A DNA stretch of 64,000 nt from Bifidobacterium sp. ESL0790 (GCF_029395435.1 NZ_CP113915.1:1798001-1862000); one strand, 5' to 3'; counted from the stretch's first letter, positions 25,383 through 35,845 are shown. Numbers and translations are program-made. Notes: generated by a model not told the origin, from the letters alone.

Positions 25383-26557
25383 CGTATGTTCTCGACCTCC
25401 ATCGCGATTCCCTGCCCGCCGCCGACGCACAGCGAGGCCACGCCCAGCGCCGCGCCCGTGCGACGGAGATTATGGATCAGCGTCGTCAGAATCCTGGCCC
25501 CCGAGGCTCCAAGCGCGTGCCCCAAGGCCAAGGCCCCACCAGAAATATTGTATCGATTCTCGTCGATGCCCAGCTGCTCGCGGGTGAGCAACGCCTGGGT
25601 GGCGAAGGCCTCGTTGACCTCGAACAGGTCGATGTCGCCCACGCTCTGGCCTTGTCGCTCCAACACCTTGCGGATGGCCGGAATCGTGGCGTAACCCATC
25701 TGGTCGGGGCGATACCCCACCTCGGCGTAGCCACGAATCGCTACCAACGGCTCAAGCCCGAGGTCGCGCGCGCGGCGCATGGTGGTGACGGCCATCACGG
25801 CCGCCCCGTCGCTCAAGGGCGAGGAGTTGCCGGCGGTCACCAGGCCGTCGGATTCGTAGGCGGGACGCAGGCCGGCGAGCGCCTCCATGGTGGTACCGGG
25901 CCGCATCGTCTCGTCGGATTGGAGGTCGTTGACCGCGATAACTTCATCAGAGAAGTATCCGTTGCGCCAAGCCTCGTCGGCCTTGCGCTGGGACTGGCAG
26001 GCGTATTCGTCGAGCCGCTGGCGGGTGACACCGAAACGGGCGTTGAGGTTCTCGGCGGTGACCCCCATCGCGTAGCCGCCGAACGCGTCGTTGAGCGCGT
26101 CGTGGTGCAACGTGTCACGCCAATGGTCGGTGTCGAACTCGTTCTTGCCCACGCGCGGCGCGTAGGCGGGGGCGCGCGACATGCTCTCCACTCCCCCGGC
26201 CACCACGACGTTGGCATCGCCCATCATGATGGCGCTCTGCGCCAGACGCACGGCCTTGAGCCCGGAGCCGCAGACCTGGTTGACGACCATCGCGGTGCCG
26301 TGTTGCGGCATGCCCGTCTTGAGCTGCACCTGACGCGCCACGTTCTGCTTGAGGCCGGTGGCCAGCACGTTGCCGAGCACCACCTGGTCGACCGCCTCGG
26401 GCGCGACATTCGCCTCGTCGAGCATACGTTTCGTCAGGCCCGTCGCCAATTCGACGGCGTCGAGGACGCTCAGCTTCCCTTGGAACTTGCCGGTCGGGGT
26501 GCGGCGGGCCGCCGCGATCACCACATCATTCTCGTTGGTATCCTTCACCACGCGCAT
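25379..26557 (-). CDS. Acetyl-CoA C-acetyltransferase (thiolase)
   Basis: A 392-residue thiolase. The acylated cysteine is in VVNQVCGSGLKAV (about residue 94), followed by VAGGVESMS, the NEAFATQALL loop, GGALALGHALGASGARIL with the catalytic His, and CVGGGQGIAM with the second active-site Cys. It condenses two acetyl-CoA to acetoacetyl-CoA, the first step of the mevalonate route. GGGAGATGT precedes the ATG at 26557. It overlaps mvaA downstream. Confidence 0.93.
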   Translation of the reverse strand: MRVVKDTNENDVVIAAARRTPTGKFQGKLSVLDAVELATGLTKRMLDEANVAPEAVDQVVLGNVLATGLKQNVARQVQLKTGMPQHGTAMVVNQVCGSGLKAVRLAQSAIMMGDANVVVAGGVESMSRAPAYAPRVGKNEFDTDHWRDTLHHDALNDAFGGYAMGVTAENLNARFGVTRQRLDEYACQSQRKADEAWRNGYFSDEVIAVNDLQSDETMRPGTTMEALAGLRPAYESDGLVTAGNSSPLSDGAAVMAVTTMRRARDLGLEPLVAIRGYAEVGYRPDQMGYATIPAIRKVLERQGQSVGDIDLFEVNEAFATQALLTREQLGIDENRYNISGGALALGHALGASGARILTTLIHNLRRTGAALGVASLCVGGGQGIAMEVENIR

Positions 26558-26613
26558 ACATCTCCCATTCAGGCCGTTAACAGTGGAAGGTTACCGGCGT
26601 CCGGCAGATATGC

Positions 26614-26656
26614 AAAAGGGTTGTGACGCCATCTCCACACAGCTTCACAACCCTTT
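26614..26656 (-). terminator. Intrinsic terminator between galK and the thiolase gene
   Basis: AAAAGGGTTGTGA and TCACAACCCTTTT are perfect inverted repeats of 13 bp around a 17-base loop. The T-rich arms make it work in either direction; here it should stop galK transcription about 125 bases after its stop codon. The rest of the gap (26657-26780) is a pyrimidine-rich stretch with repeated CTCA words. Confidence 0.8.
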
Positions 26657-26780
26657 TACGAGTGTCACGACTTCTACAAATCGGCGCGTTTCGTCGCATT
26701 ACGCTTCTTCATGAAAACCTCACGTCTCATCGCACAATTCACAACTCATATCTCTCAGCTGAAGTCTCAGGCTTCAAACC

Positions 26781-28052
<1,272 letters not shown>

Positions 28053-28111
28053 TCGATTTCCTCCTTGAAATGAATATTGACGAATCGACGAGTGGACGAA
28101 TCGACCAGCCT

Positions 28112-29359
28112 TCAGCCGATATCCACCGCGCCGAGCTCGTGGAAGCGCTTGGCAATGAGCTCCGGCGTGGTGTCGGAGACCCACGCGCCCATGCCCGATT
28201 CCGAGCCGGCGAGATATTTGATCTTGTTGGCGGCCCGGCGGAACGAGAAGAACTGGAGGTTGAGCCGGTAGTTGGCCCGCCTCGGGTCGTGGATCGGGGC
28301 CTGGTGCCAAGCGGCGATATAGGGCAGGTCCATGCCCTTGCCGTCGCCCTTATCGAAGAAGGCGTTGCCGCGTTTCAGGAGCGTGGAGTACATCTGCGCC
28401 AAATCCCAGCGTTCCTGGTCGTTGAGCTCGTCGATGGTGAGCACGTCGCGCACCGGCGCCACATGCACCTCCAAGGGCCAGCGCGCGGCTGAGGGCACAT
28501 AGGCCACCCAGCTCGCGTTGCGCATCACCAGGCGTGTGCCGGCCTCGACCTCGCCACGCATGATGTCGCGCAGCAGGTTGCCACCGGTGCGCTCGTGGTA
28601 AGCCTCGGTGTGCTTCAACTCCGCCTCCAGCTTGGGGGCGATGAACGGGTAGCAATAGACCTGGCCGTGCGGATGGGCCAGCGAGACGCCGATCTCTGCG
28701 CCGTGGTTCTCGAAGGGGAAGATCTGCTCGATGCCCTCCATATGCGAGATCTCGGAGGTGCGGAAGGCCCAGGCCTCCACCACCGTGCGCAGGCGGGAGA
28801 CGGGCAGGTCGGCCGGCAGCCCCTTCTCGTCGGGGTCGAAGCAAATCACCTCGCACCGCCCGGAGGCGGGCCGCTGCTCCCAGAGCTTGTCGCCGTCGAC
28901 GTAGGTGGTCGTGTCGGGCACGCCGGGCACGCGCACCATGGAGGGGAAACGGTTCTCGAAGATGACGACGTCGTAATCGCTGTCGGGCACCTCGCCGTCC
29001 TGGTAGGGATCGCCGGGCTTGCGGGCGGCCAGCGGGTTGCCCTTGGCGGTGGCTCCGGCACCGGCGGTGATGGGCCGGTTCATGCGGGCGCTGGCCATGG
29101 GGATCCATTCGCCAGTCAACGGGTCGCGGCGCATGATCGGCTCGGCGTAGGGCACCTCGTGGCCCTCGGCGTCGAGGTGCGGCGCGAAGCGGTCGGCCAG
29201 GGGGCGCGGGTCATGCAGCTCGCGCGTTTTGGCGCCGCTGACGTACTCGGGGTCGTCGTCCATATAGAAGAAATCGCGGCCATCGGCGAGCGTCGTCGGC
29301 GTGACGCGAATATGCTCGCGGGCATAGTCGCCCGGCTTGTAATATGCGAAACCGCTCAT
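28112..29359 (-). CDS. galT: Galactose-1-phosphate uridylyltransferase
   Basis: A 415-residue class I GalT starting MSGFAYYKPGDYAREHIRVT. The catalytic HPHGQVYCYPF triad and ENRFPSMVRVPG are present, with EIGVSLAHPHG for the nucleotidylated His. It swaps UMP between UDP-glucose and Gal-1-P in the Leloir route. The ATG overlaps the stop of the DeoR regulator gene (ATGA), so the regulator and enzyme are co-translated. Confidence 0.96.
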   Translation of the reverse strand: MSGFAYYKPGDYAREHIRVTPTTLADGRDFFYMDDDPEYVSGAKTRELHDPRPLADRFAPHLDAEGHEVPYAEPIMRRDPLTGEWIPMASARMNRPITAGAGATAKGNPLAARKPGDPYQDGEVPDSDYDVVIFENRFPSMVRVPGVPDTTTYVDGDKLWEQRPASGRCEVICFDPDEKGLPADLPVSRLRTVVEAWAFRTSEISHMEGIEQIFPFENHGAEIGVSLAHPHGQVYCYPFIAPKLEAELKHTEAYHERTGGNLLRDIMRGEVEAGTRLVMRNASWVAYVPSAARWPLEVHVAPVRDVLTIDELNDQERWDLAQMYSTLLKRGNAFFDKGDGKGMDLPYIAAWHQAPIHDPRRANYRLNLQFFSFRRAANKIKYLAGSESGMGAWVSDTTPELIAKRFHELGAVDIG

Positions 29360-30195
29360 CGTTCGGCCTTCTTCTTCGACGCGGCATCCTTCGATGTGGC
29401 GTCCTTGGGCGCGACGTTCTGGTGGGTGATGACGAGGTTGTTGACCAGTTTCTTGGTCTCGGCCATCGACGCGGCGTCGAGCCCGTCGTCGGTGATGAGG
29501 GTATCGACCTGGTCGAAGCGGGCGAAGAGGGAAAGCGAGGTGCAGCTCCACTTGGTGTGGTCGGTCAGGATCACGGTCTTGTCGGCGATGTCCATCATCG
29601 ACATGTCGGTGGCGGCCTCGAGCGAGTTGGGCATGAGGAAGCCGCGCGGCACGGAGACGGAGTGGGTGCCGAGGAAGACGGTGTTGACGCGCAGGGATTC
29701 GATCACCTTGTCGGCGATGGGGCCGACCAACGAGTTGGAGCGGGTGATCACACCGCCGGTGACGATCACCTCGACGTCCTTTGACTCCAGGGCCTGCACG
29801 AGTTCAGCGACGGGGATGGAGTTGGTGAGGATGGTGATGCCGCTGGCACGCTGCGATTCGAGCAGGTGCTGGGCGAAGATGTAGGAGGTGGTGCCGCCGC
29901 CGATGGCGATCACGTCGCCGGGGGCCACGTATTTCACCGCCTCGCGGGCGATCGAGTCCTTCAGGCCGATGTCCATCTGGGATTTCACCGAGAAGAGCGG
30001 CTCGCTCAGCAGCGTGCTCGTGGTCACCGCCCCGCCATGGACGCGCTTGAGCAGGCCCTTGTCGGCCAGATCGGTGATGTCGCGGCGCACGGTCATGGCC
30101 GAGACGCCCAGCTCCTTTGACAACGCTGTGATACGCACGGCTCCTCGGGTGCGCAACCTGCTGAGAATGAGATGCTGCCGCTGTGAAGAAATCAT
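29356..30195 (-). CDS. DeoR-family transcriptional regulator of the gal operon
   Basis: A 279-residue regulator starting MISSQRQHLILSRLRTRGAV. The DeoR helix-turn-helix is VSAMTVRRDITDLADKGLLK, followed by RVHGGAV and the sugar-phosphate sensor domain with IAIGGGTTSY and VVFLGTH-type elements (TVFLGTHSVSVPRGF). It is the first gene of DeoR-galT-galK and probably controls its own operon in response to a galactose-derived phosphate. A GATAAT -10 lies 6 bases before the ATG, so the mRNA is probably leaderless. A Lys-rich tail (about 265-279) is extra. Confidence 0.9.
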   Translation of the reverse strand: MISSQRQHLILSRLRTRGAVRITALSKELGVSAMTVRRDITDLADKGLLKRVHGGAVTTSTLLSEPLFSVKSQMDIGLKDSIAREAVKYVAPGDVIAIGGGTTSYIFAQHLLESQRASGITILTNSIPVAELVQALESKDVEVIVTGGVITRSNSLVGPIADKVIESLRVNTVFLGTHSVSVPRGFLMPNSLEAATDMSMMDIADKTVILTDHTKWSCTSLSLFARFDQVDTLITDDGLDAASMAETKKLVNNLVITHQNVAPKDATSKDAASKKKAER

Positions 30196-30201
30196 GCGAA
30201 C

Positions 30202-30230
30202 ATTATCGCACAAATACACGCAGCAAACAA
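30202..30230 (-). promoter_or_regulatory. Promoter of the DeoR-galT-galK operon (leaderless)
   Basis: On the minus strand TTGTTT (30225-30230) and GATAAT (30202-30207) are 17 bases apart. The start codon follows only 6 bases after the -10, so transcription should begin at or next to the ATG. The TTTGTGCGATAATGTTCGC stretch could also be the operator. Confidence 0.6.
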
Positions 30231-30460
30231 ACTTGATTGAGCGTTTCGGGGCCGAAAAGCCGTGTTTTGCGAACATCGACGAGAAGTAGGCTCACAAAAC
30301 GTCACGTTGACTTTCGATATTCTAACATTCGTAATACGTTCTATTCCGACGGATAATCATCCAGGAATCGAAAACCATTACCACGCACCACGTGTGCCAC
30401 ACAACAGGTTAAACACACGCACCACGCAGCACAAGCATCCTGCACAACCCACGCAAACGC
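30231..30460. other. Gap between the gal promoter and the PBP terminator
   Basis: There is no supportable gene here. The first part is A/T-richer with several TTCG-containing words; the 30380-30460 part is CA-rich (repeated CACGC and ACAC words). Nothing further is recognisable. Confidence 0.3.
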
Positions 30461-30510
30461 AAAACGCGCCGCGCGGCCACCCGCCAGAAGCGGAGCTGCC
30501 ACGCGGCGCG
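30461..30510 (-). terminator. Intrinsic terminator after the PBP gene
   Basis: CGCGCCGCGCGGC and GCCACGCGGCGCG form a GC-rich stem with one mismatch. On the minus strand it is followed by TTTTGCGTTTG. It begins about 10 bases after the PBP stop. Confidence 0.75.
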
Positions 30511-30519
30511 CGAGCGCCA

Positions 30520-32838
30520 TCATTGGGTGGTGCCGGGCGGGGTCTGCCCCGTGGTGCCGCCTCCGGTCATGCCGCCGGTGACGTTGCTGTTGGGGGCGAC
30601 GTTCATGTTGCGGTTGCCGTTGTTCATGTTGTTGTAGTTGTAATTGTTGCCGCCCGTGTTGCCGGTGCCTCCGGAGCTCGACGACGCGCCGCCCATGTAC
30701 TTCGGGTCGGGGTTGCCGTAGTTGTTGTCGATCGGGATGCCCGCGTCGGCGAGGTAGCGGTTCATGAACTCTTTCCACGCGGGGGTGGCGATGTACATGC
30801 CGTACCAGGTGCCGTAGGACTTGTGGTTGATGACCTTGCCGTTGAAGCTCTCCTGGTGCTCGGCGTTGCCGACGGTGACGAAGGTGGCCACCTGGTTGGG
30901 CACGAAGCCGGCGGTGGTCATGTAGGTGTCCTCGTTGGTGCCCGTCTTGGCGAAGGTCTTGCGCCCGCCGTCCAGCTGGGTCATCGACGCCTCACCTCCC
31001 GGCTGGACCACGCCTTGGTTCAAGGCGTAGGAGGCGGTCTGCGCGATCTCGGGCGAGATGGCCTGGTGGCAGTTGGCGCTGGGAACCTTGAGCGACTTGC
31101 CCGACTTGGAGACGACCTTCTTCAGGGCGATGGGCGTGCACTCCACGCCGTTGGCGCCCAGCGTGGCGTAGACGTTGGCCATGGTGAGCGGATCGGCGTT
31201 GACCGAGCCGATGGCCATGGGGCCGTTGAAGGTCTCGAGCGATTCGGGCGAGGTGATGTCGGAGTTGACCGTGGAGGCGTTGTGGTAGCCCATCGACTTG
31301 GCCGCGTCAGCCACCGAGCACAGGCCGATCTGCTGGATCATGCCGGCCTGGGTGGTGTTGTGCGAGCGGATAAGGCCTTGCAGCGGCGACTCCACACTGG
31401 CGCTGCCACCCTCGGAGTTGTGCACGTTCCAGCCGAAGGACTGGCCCGGATAGTTGGCGCAGGCGAACGAGCCGACCGGGTAATAGGTGCTCAGGCGCAG
31501 CTGCTGGGTGATGGACTTGCCCTGCTGCATCCAGGCGACCAGGTTGATGGGCTTCCATGTGGAGCCCACGCCCCAGCCGGTGCCACCACCGTTCTTCTCG
31601 TCGACGGCGTAGTTGACGGCGGTGCGTTCCTCGCTGCCCTTCGCCGCATCAGTGGCGTCGTAGATGCGGTTGATGCCGAAGCCCAGCACCTCGCCGGTGC
31701 CCGGCCGGATGGCGGCCATGGTCACCTCGAAGTGGCTCGAGTCATCGATGGGGATCGTGTCGCGCGCGGCCTCCATGGCGTCGGCGTTGGCGTGCACATC
31801 CATGGTCGTGTAGATGTTGAGGCCACCCTCGGTCAGGAGCTTGTTGCGCTCCGTGGTGGTCTTGCCGAACTCCGGGGAGTTGAGGATCTGCTTGGTGACG
31901 TAGTCGCAGAAGAAGCCCGCGTCGCCGGCGGACTGGCAGCCGATGTTGGTGGTGCTGTCCTGCAGGTTGAGCGTGTTCTGGATGGGCTCGGCGCGGAACT
32001 TGTCGTGGTCGGCCTGCGAGACGTAACCCTGTTGGAGCATGAGGTCGAGCACGATGTTGCGCTGCTTCTGAGCCTCGGGCTGGTTGGCCGGAATCGAGGG
32101 GTCGTATTGCGCCGGGTTCTTGGTGATCGCGGCGATGGTGGCCGCCTGGCCCACGTTGAGGTCGGCCGCGTGGATGCCGAAGTAGCGGTTGGCCGCCGTC
32201 TCGACGCCATAAAGATTGTTGTTGCCGAACTGGGCGATGTTCAGGTAGCCCTGCAGGATCTCGGCCTTGGAATACTGCTTCTCTATCTGCACGGCGATGA
32301 GCATCTCGCGTATCTTTCGCGCGATCGTGTCTTCAGAGGCATGGTATTCGGCGATGGGGTCGTCGTTCTCACGCGCCTGCACCATCAGCGCGTTCTTCAC
32401 ATATTGCTGCGTGAGCGACGAGCCGCCCTGGGTGGCCCCTCGTTTGACGAAGGTCTGGATGAAGGCCCTCAGCACGCCCTGCACGTCCACGCCCGCGTGC
32501 TCGAAGAAGCGGCGGTCCTCACGGGCCACCACGGCCTGCTGCATGGGCTTGGAGATCTTGCGCAGCGGCACGACGGTGCGGTTCTGCGCGTAGAACGAGG
32601 CGATGACGGTGGTGCCGTCGGAGGCGTAGAGCGTGGAGCGCTGCGGCAGGCTGGTCACGTCGAAGTCGATGCCCTCGATCTTGAGCGACGGGACGATGGC
32701 GCGGGCCACGTTGTTGGCGCCGATCACGCCGGGCACGAAGAACAATCCACCGACGACGCCACCGGCGAAGCACAGGGTGACGTAGGTCAGCAGCAGGGCA
32801 AGCACCCGCCGCACGGTGAGATTGTTCGATTCAGACAT
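30520..32838 (-). CDS. Bifunctional class A penicillin-binding protein (transglycosylase/transpeptidase)
   Basis: A 772-residue protein. An N-terminal membrane segment (about 8-30) is followed by a GT51 glycosyltransferase domain with EDRRFFEHAGVDVQGVLRA, GGSSLTQQYVKNAL and KREMLIA-type elements (IARKIREMLIAVQIE). The transpeptidase domain has the catalytic STWK (GVGSTWKPINL), the SHN motif (RSHNTTQAG) and KTGT (FAKTGTNEDTY). The last ~50 residues are Asn/Gly-rich and disordered. It polymerises and cross-links peptidoglycan outside the membrane. The GC-rich hairpin downstream ends transcription. Confidence 0.94.
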   Translation of the reverse strand: MSESNNLTVRRVLALLLTYVTLCFAGGVVGGLFFVPGVIGANNVARAIVPSLKIEGIDFDVTSLPQRSTLYASDGTTVIASFYAQNRTVVPLRKISKPMQQAVVAREDRRFFEHAGVDVQGVLRAFIQTFVKRGATQGGSSLTQQYVKNALMVQARENDDPIAEYHASEDTIARKIREMLIAVQIEKQYSKAEILQGYLNIAQFGNNNLYGVETAANRYFGIHAADLNVGQAATIAAITKNPAQYDPSIPANQPEAQKQRNIVLDLMLQQGYVSQADHDKFRAEPIQNTLNLQDSTTNIGCQSAGDAGFFCDYVTKQILNSPEFGKTTTERNKLLTEGGLNIYTTMDVHANADAMEAARDTIPIDDSSHFEVTMAAIRPGTGEVLGFGINRIYDATDAAKGSEERTAVNYAVDEKNGGGTGWGVGSTWKPINLVAWMQQGKSITQQLRLSTYYPVGSFACANYPGQSFGWNVHNSEGGSASVESPLQGLIRSHNTTQAGMIQQIGLCSVADAAKSMGYHNASTVNSDITSPESLETFNGPMAIGSVNADPLTMANVYATLGANGVECTPIALKKVVSKSGKSLKVPSANCHQAISPEIAQTASYALNQGVVQPGGEASMTQLDGGRKTFAKTGTNEDTYMTTAGFVPNQVATFVTVGNAEHQESFNGKVINHKSYGTWYGMYIATPAWKEFMNRYLADAGIPIDNNYGNPDPKYMGGASSSSGGTGNTGGNNYNYNNMNNGNRNMNVAPNSNVTGGMTGGGTTGQTPPGTTQ

Positions 32839-32924
32839 GAGGCTTATTCTAAATGACCGCCTCTACTGACGCGCGGCCTCGCGCCGCTTTCGCCACCGGC
32901 GGATAGGCTCGCCCGGTGAGTCTG

Positions 32925-32964
32925 AAAAAACGCTGGATACCAGGTGATTGGCATCCAGCGTTTT
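32925..32964 (-). terminator. Intrinsic terminator after the Crp-family gene
   Basis: AAAACGCTGGAT and ATCCAGCGTTTT form a perfect 12-bp stem extended by ACC/GGC-like bases. The T-rich strand ends both arms, so it could act in either direction. It lies about 60 bases beyond the regulator stop. Confidence 0.85.
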
Positions 32965-33022
32965 ACACGCCATCACGCGGCGCGGAAAGTGCGAAAAACT
33001 GAGTTGATCAGAGACGACCCGC

Positions 33023-33736
33023 TCAGTGGCGCGAGCGCCTGATGAGCATACCGGGCTGGTAGATGATGATGGCGCGGCCGTCGCGGGCGATCCACCCACG
33101 GTTGGCGAAGTCCATCAGCGCCTTGTTCACGGTCTCGCGCGAGGAGCCGACCAGCTGGGCCATCTCCTCCTGGGTGAGGTCGTGCGGCACCTTGACACCA
33201 GCCTCCACCGGCTCGCCGAAGCGGGTGGCGAGGTCGAGCAGCGTCTTGGCCAGGCGCGCGGGCACGTCCATGAAGACGAGGTCGGAGATCTGCTCGTTGT
33301 TGGCGCGCATGCGGTTGGCCATCACCTGCAGCATGTCCACGGCCACGCGCGGATGCTTGTTGAGCCAGGCGAACAGCGTATCGTGCTCGATCCAGCCGAC
33401 CTGGGTGCCGTTGCGCATGGCCACGGCCGACGCGGTTCGCGGCCCGCCCGTGGGGTCGAAGACCGGAATCTCGCCCAGGAACTCGCCGCGCGTGTGGATG
33501 CTCAGCAGCTGCACGCGGTTGTCGCTCGCCTCGCGGATGAGCTTGACCCTGCCTCGCTCGAGGATATACATGCGCTGGTCCGTGGATCCCTCACGGAATA
33601 TGTAGTCGTTCTTGTCGAATTGCGCGTGCTTCATATGGGGCAAGAGCTCTTCCGCGTCGGCAGGAGAGACATGTTTGAAGAGAGCCGTCTGCAACAGCTC
33701 GTTCTTTTCCTCCGAAATCTCGTTCGGTTTCGCCAC
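33023..33736 (-). CDS. Crp/Fnr-family regulator (GlxR-like)
   Basis: A 237-residue regulator from the GTG at 33736, which has GGAGG about 10 bases upstream. The N-terminal cyclic-nucleotide fold contains FREGSTDQRMYILERGRVKL and GEFLGEIPVFDPTGGPRTAS. The C-terminal winged helix reads LTQEEMAQLVGSSRETVNKA-LMDFANRGWI. It resembles actinobacterial GlxR/Crp, global regulators of carbon metabolism. It is a single gene with its own terminator. The open frame extends 22 codons upstream of the chosen start, but those residues are not family-like. Confidence 0.9.
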   Translation of the reverse strand: MAKPNEISEEKNELLQTALFKHVSPADAEELLPHMKHAQFDKNDYIFREGSTDQRMYILERGRVKLIREASDNRVQLLSIHTRGEFLGEIPVFDPTGGPRTASAVAMRNGTQVGWIEHDTLFAWLNKHPRVAVDMLQVMANRMRANNEQISDLVFMDVPARLAKTLLDLATRFGEPVEAGVKVPHDLTQEEMAQLVGSSRETVNKALMDFANRGWIARDGRAIIIYQPGMLIRRSRH

Positions 33737-33809
33737 GATCGTCACACCTCCAGATGCCGTTCGGTTAAAAAGTATGTGTCGTACCTTTGTACCTTTTATC
33801 AAATCAGAA

Positions 33810-35048
33810 CTAATTAATATTGTACCGTCTTGACGCGCGCGAAACTAGGTGGGCGACGAGTTGGCCGCGGGTCATGCCGGTTTGCCGTTTGAGCGGGTCG
33901 ACGGATTTTACGGCCGATTTTACGGCCTTGTCGCGCCGCTTCTCAGGCGACGTTTTGAGCAACCTGCTCATCTTACCTGCATCGATGCTGTAGTCAAGGG
34001 TGACGTGGTGCAGGATCGAGCCGCCCGAGCCGTCGCGCGAGGGGTATCGCCGTTGGGCCGTGCCGCCGATCTTGCCACGCGACGAGGCGATGTCGTTCAT
34101 CCCCGAGAAGCCGACGTCAAGGCCAAGCTCCCGCAGCGCCTCGACGAGCCACAGGTCAAGGAACTCGTAGGATTGCGGCACGCTCATGCCCTCCACGAAC
34201 GCGCTGGGAACGTAGAGCGAGAAGGTGATGACGCCCGCCGGCTCCACGAACATCGCGCCGCCTCCTGTGGGCCGCCGAACCACCTCGAATCCCTCGCGTC
34301 GCGCCGTTTCGAGGTCCACCTCGTCGTCGATGGATTGGAAGCGGCCAACCACCACCGCGGGGCCCGACCAGTTCCAGAAGCGCAGCGTGGCGGGGCGCTC
34401 CCCCTCGGCGACCTCGCGGGCCCATCTCGCGTCGACCTCCATCTGCTCGGCGGGTGACCGGGGACTGTCGACGACGACCTTGGGGCGCAGGGAATTCCAG
34501 CGCAGGTGCCATTGACGTAAAATTTTATGCTTCTCGATATCCGCGTCGCCCGCGCCCGTCAAAAACTCGACACCGGCGGGTTTGACTGTCTGAAAGTTTG
34601 CGGAAAATGAATCCAGATTTGCGTCCAAAGGAGCGTGCGCGACATTTTTTACGGTTTTGTCTGGTGCTTTGCCGGACGTCTTACCGGGTATATTGTCGAG
34701 CGCGCTGATGGATGTGTCGTAGGACGGACCGACGGCCACCTCGCCATTCGATCCATCCAAATCGACGTTCGTTTTCGCGAACGCCCTACGATACGCCTCG
34801 CGCAAGGCGTGCGCGCCCGCGCCCACCAACGTGGTGGAGGGATGAGCGGCGAAAACATCCTCAAGCGAGGAACCCCCGACCAAGGCCTTCCCCAGTTGGG
34901 CGAGGAGCGCCTGGGCGTCATCATCATCATCATCCGTGTCGATGAAGAAATCGCCATCGATCACGCATGAGACCGGCAGGCCGGAGCCGTCGACCTCGAT
35001 GTTGACGGCCACCAGCTTGCCACCCGGAGTCTTGTATTCACCGCGCAT
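33810..35048 (-). CDS. Lipoate-protein ligase family protein with accessory domain at the N terminus
   Basis: A 412-residue protein. The N-terminal ~95 residues (MRGEYKTPGGKLVAVNIEVD, VIDGDFFIDTDDDDDD) resemble the LplA C-terminal accessory domain, here placed first. After a ~70-residue linker the catalytic biotin/lipoate ligase fold follows with RRPTGGGAMFVEPAGVITF, NDIASSRGKIGGTAQRRY (the catalytic lysine) and HHVTLDYSID. It should attach lipoate to carrier lysines such as that of GcvH, encoded at 40.8 kb. It starts only 9 bases after the TM2 gene and lacks a clear ribosome-binding site, so coupled translation is likely. Confidence 0.82.
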   Translation of the reverse strand: MRGEYKTPGGKLVAVNIEVDGSGLPVSCVIDGDFFIDTDDDDDDAQALLAQLGKALVGGSSLEDVFAAHPSTTLVGAGAHALREAYRRAFAKTNVDLDGSNGEVAVGPSYDTSISALDNIPGKTSGKAPDKTVKNVAHAPLDANLDSFSANFQTVKPAGVEFLTGAGDADIEKHKILRQWHLRWNSLRPKVVVDSPRSPAEQMEVDARWAREVAEGERPATLRFWNWSGPAVVVGRFQSIDDEVDLETARREGFEVVRRPTGGGAMFVEPAGVITFSLYVPSAFVEGMSVPQSYEFLDLWLVEALRELGLDVGFSGMNDIASSRGKIGGTAQRRYPSRDGSGGSILHHVTLDYSIDAGKMSRLLKTSPEKRRDKAVKSAVKSVDPLKRQTGMTRGQLVAHLVSRASRRYNIN

Positions 35049-35057
35049 CGACTGGCG

Positions 35058-35627
35058 TCAATCGGCCAGTTCAACGCCTTTGGCGTCACGGTGCCATTTC
35101 GAGCCATAATGCGAGCTCAGGATGAGGATGCCTTCGACCAAACCCCAGATCTCGGCGGCGAGCGCGCCAAGGCCGAACACCCATCCGAGCAACACCGTCA
35201 ACGCCAATTGGCCCGCGGCCTTGCCGTAGAAGCCCAAGTAGAAGTTGTGGATGCCGAGGGAACCGAAAAGAATCCCCAGGATGCCCGCGAGGATCTTGCT
35301 TTTGTGGTTCACATACACCGGCTGTTGGGGCTGCTGGGCGTACTGCGCGTTGCCCGCCGCATACTGACCCTGCCCAGGCTGGCCGTAATTGGGCTTGGCC
35401 TGGCCGTAGTTCGGCTGAGGCTGGCTGTAATTGGGCCGAGGCTGCTGTGGCTGGGTGTAATTCGGCTGGGACTGCGGCTGGCTGTAGTTTGGCTGCTGGC
35501 CATAATTGGCCTGCCGCTGGCCTTGATTGCCGGCATACGAATTGGAGGTGTTGGGCTGGCTGGGCAACGCCACCGGGCTCTGTTGACCGGTAGGCTGCGT
35601 GCCTTGATTTTGTTGCAGATTGTCCAT
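35058..35627 (-). CDS. TM2-domain protein with Asn/Tyr/Gln/Pro-rich N-terminal repeats
   Basis: A protein of about 189 residues. Residues ~1-115 are low-complexity repeats of the type QPNYSQPQ and QPNYGQ. The C-terminal TM2 domain has two membrane helices: KSKILAGILGILFGSLGIHN, FYLGFYGKAAGQLALTVLLG and AAEIWGLVEGILIL. TM2 proteins are of unknown molecular role. The ATG at 35627 lies 8 bases after TAAACT without a ribosome-binding site, suggesting a leaderless start; a second ATG lies 2 codons earlier. It is followed closely by the lipoate ligase gene. Confidence 0.78.
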   Translation of the reverse strand: MDNLQQNQGTQPTGQQSPVALPSQPNTSNSYAGNQGQRQANYGQQPNYSQPQSQPNYTQPQQPRPNYSQPQPNYGQAKPNYGQPGQGQYAAGNAQYAQQPQQPVYVNHKSKILAGILGILFGSLGIHNFYLGFYGKAAGQLALTVLLGWVFGLGALAAEIWGLVEGILILSSHYGSKWHRDAKGVELAD

Positions 35628-35756
35628 AATCATCGAGTTTAGCCCAAAGCCCGGAATGACGGTTCTTGCCGACCAATCGCGACCACGGGTTACACGGATT
35701 ACAGAGGGGTGTTGAGGAGCGGCGACCACGCTGACGACCTGAACCCGATACACCTC

Positions 35757-35788
35757 GGCCCCGATACCTGTTTCCAGGCATCGGGGCC
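35757..35788 (+). promoter_or_regulatory. GC-rich hairpin just before the first copy of a duplicated leader
   Basis: GGCCCCGATACCTG and CCAGGCATCGGGGCC form a 13-pair stem with a 3-base loop. It ends 8 bases before ACAAAAGGTTAGGT, a ribosome-binding segment that is repeated at 36032. No T-run follows, so it is more likely a structured leader than a terminator. Confidence 0.4.
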
Positions 35789-35812
35789 ACGGCCTTACAA
35801 AAGGTTAGGTTC

Positions 35813-35845
35813 ATGCCTAATATCGGTTGCGACCCCTTCTGGTAA
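35813..35845 (+). CDS. Putative ten-codon leader peptide (MPNIGCDPFW)
   Basis: ATG-CCT-AAT to TAA, preceded by ACAAAAGGTTAGGT. The same segment and the same ATGCCTAA start occur 240 bases downstream in front of a 54-residue membrane peptide gene. A third mini-frame (MPQPTT, 35883-35903) follows GGAAGGTTTGCG. Translation is not proven; the support is the repeated start context. Confidence 0.3.
   Translation: MPNIGCDPFW

Noticed and set aside
30262..32856. 864-codon plus-strand frame across the PBP gene
   Set aside because: It is antisense to a class A PBP with all catalytic motifs and has a biased Val/Gly/His composition.
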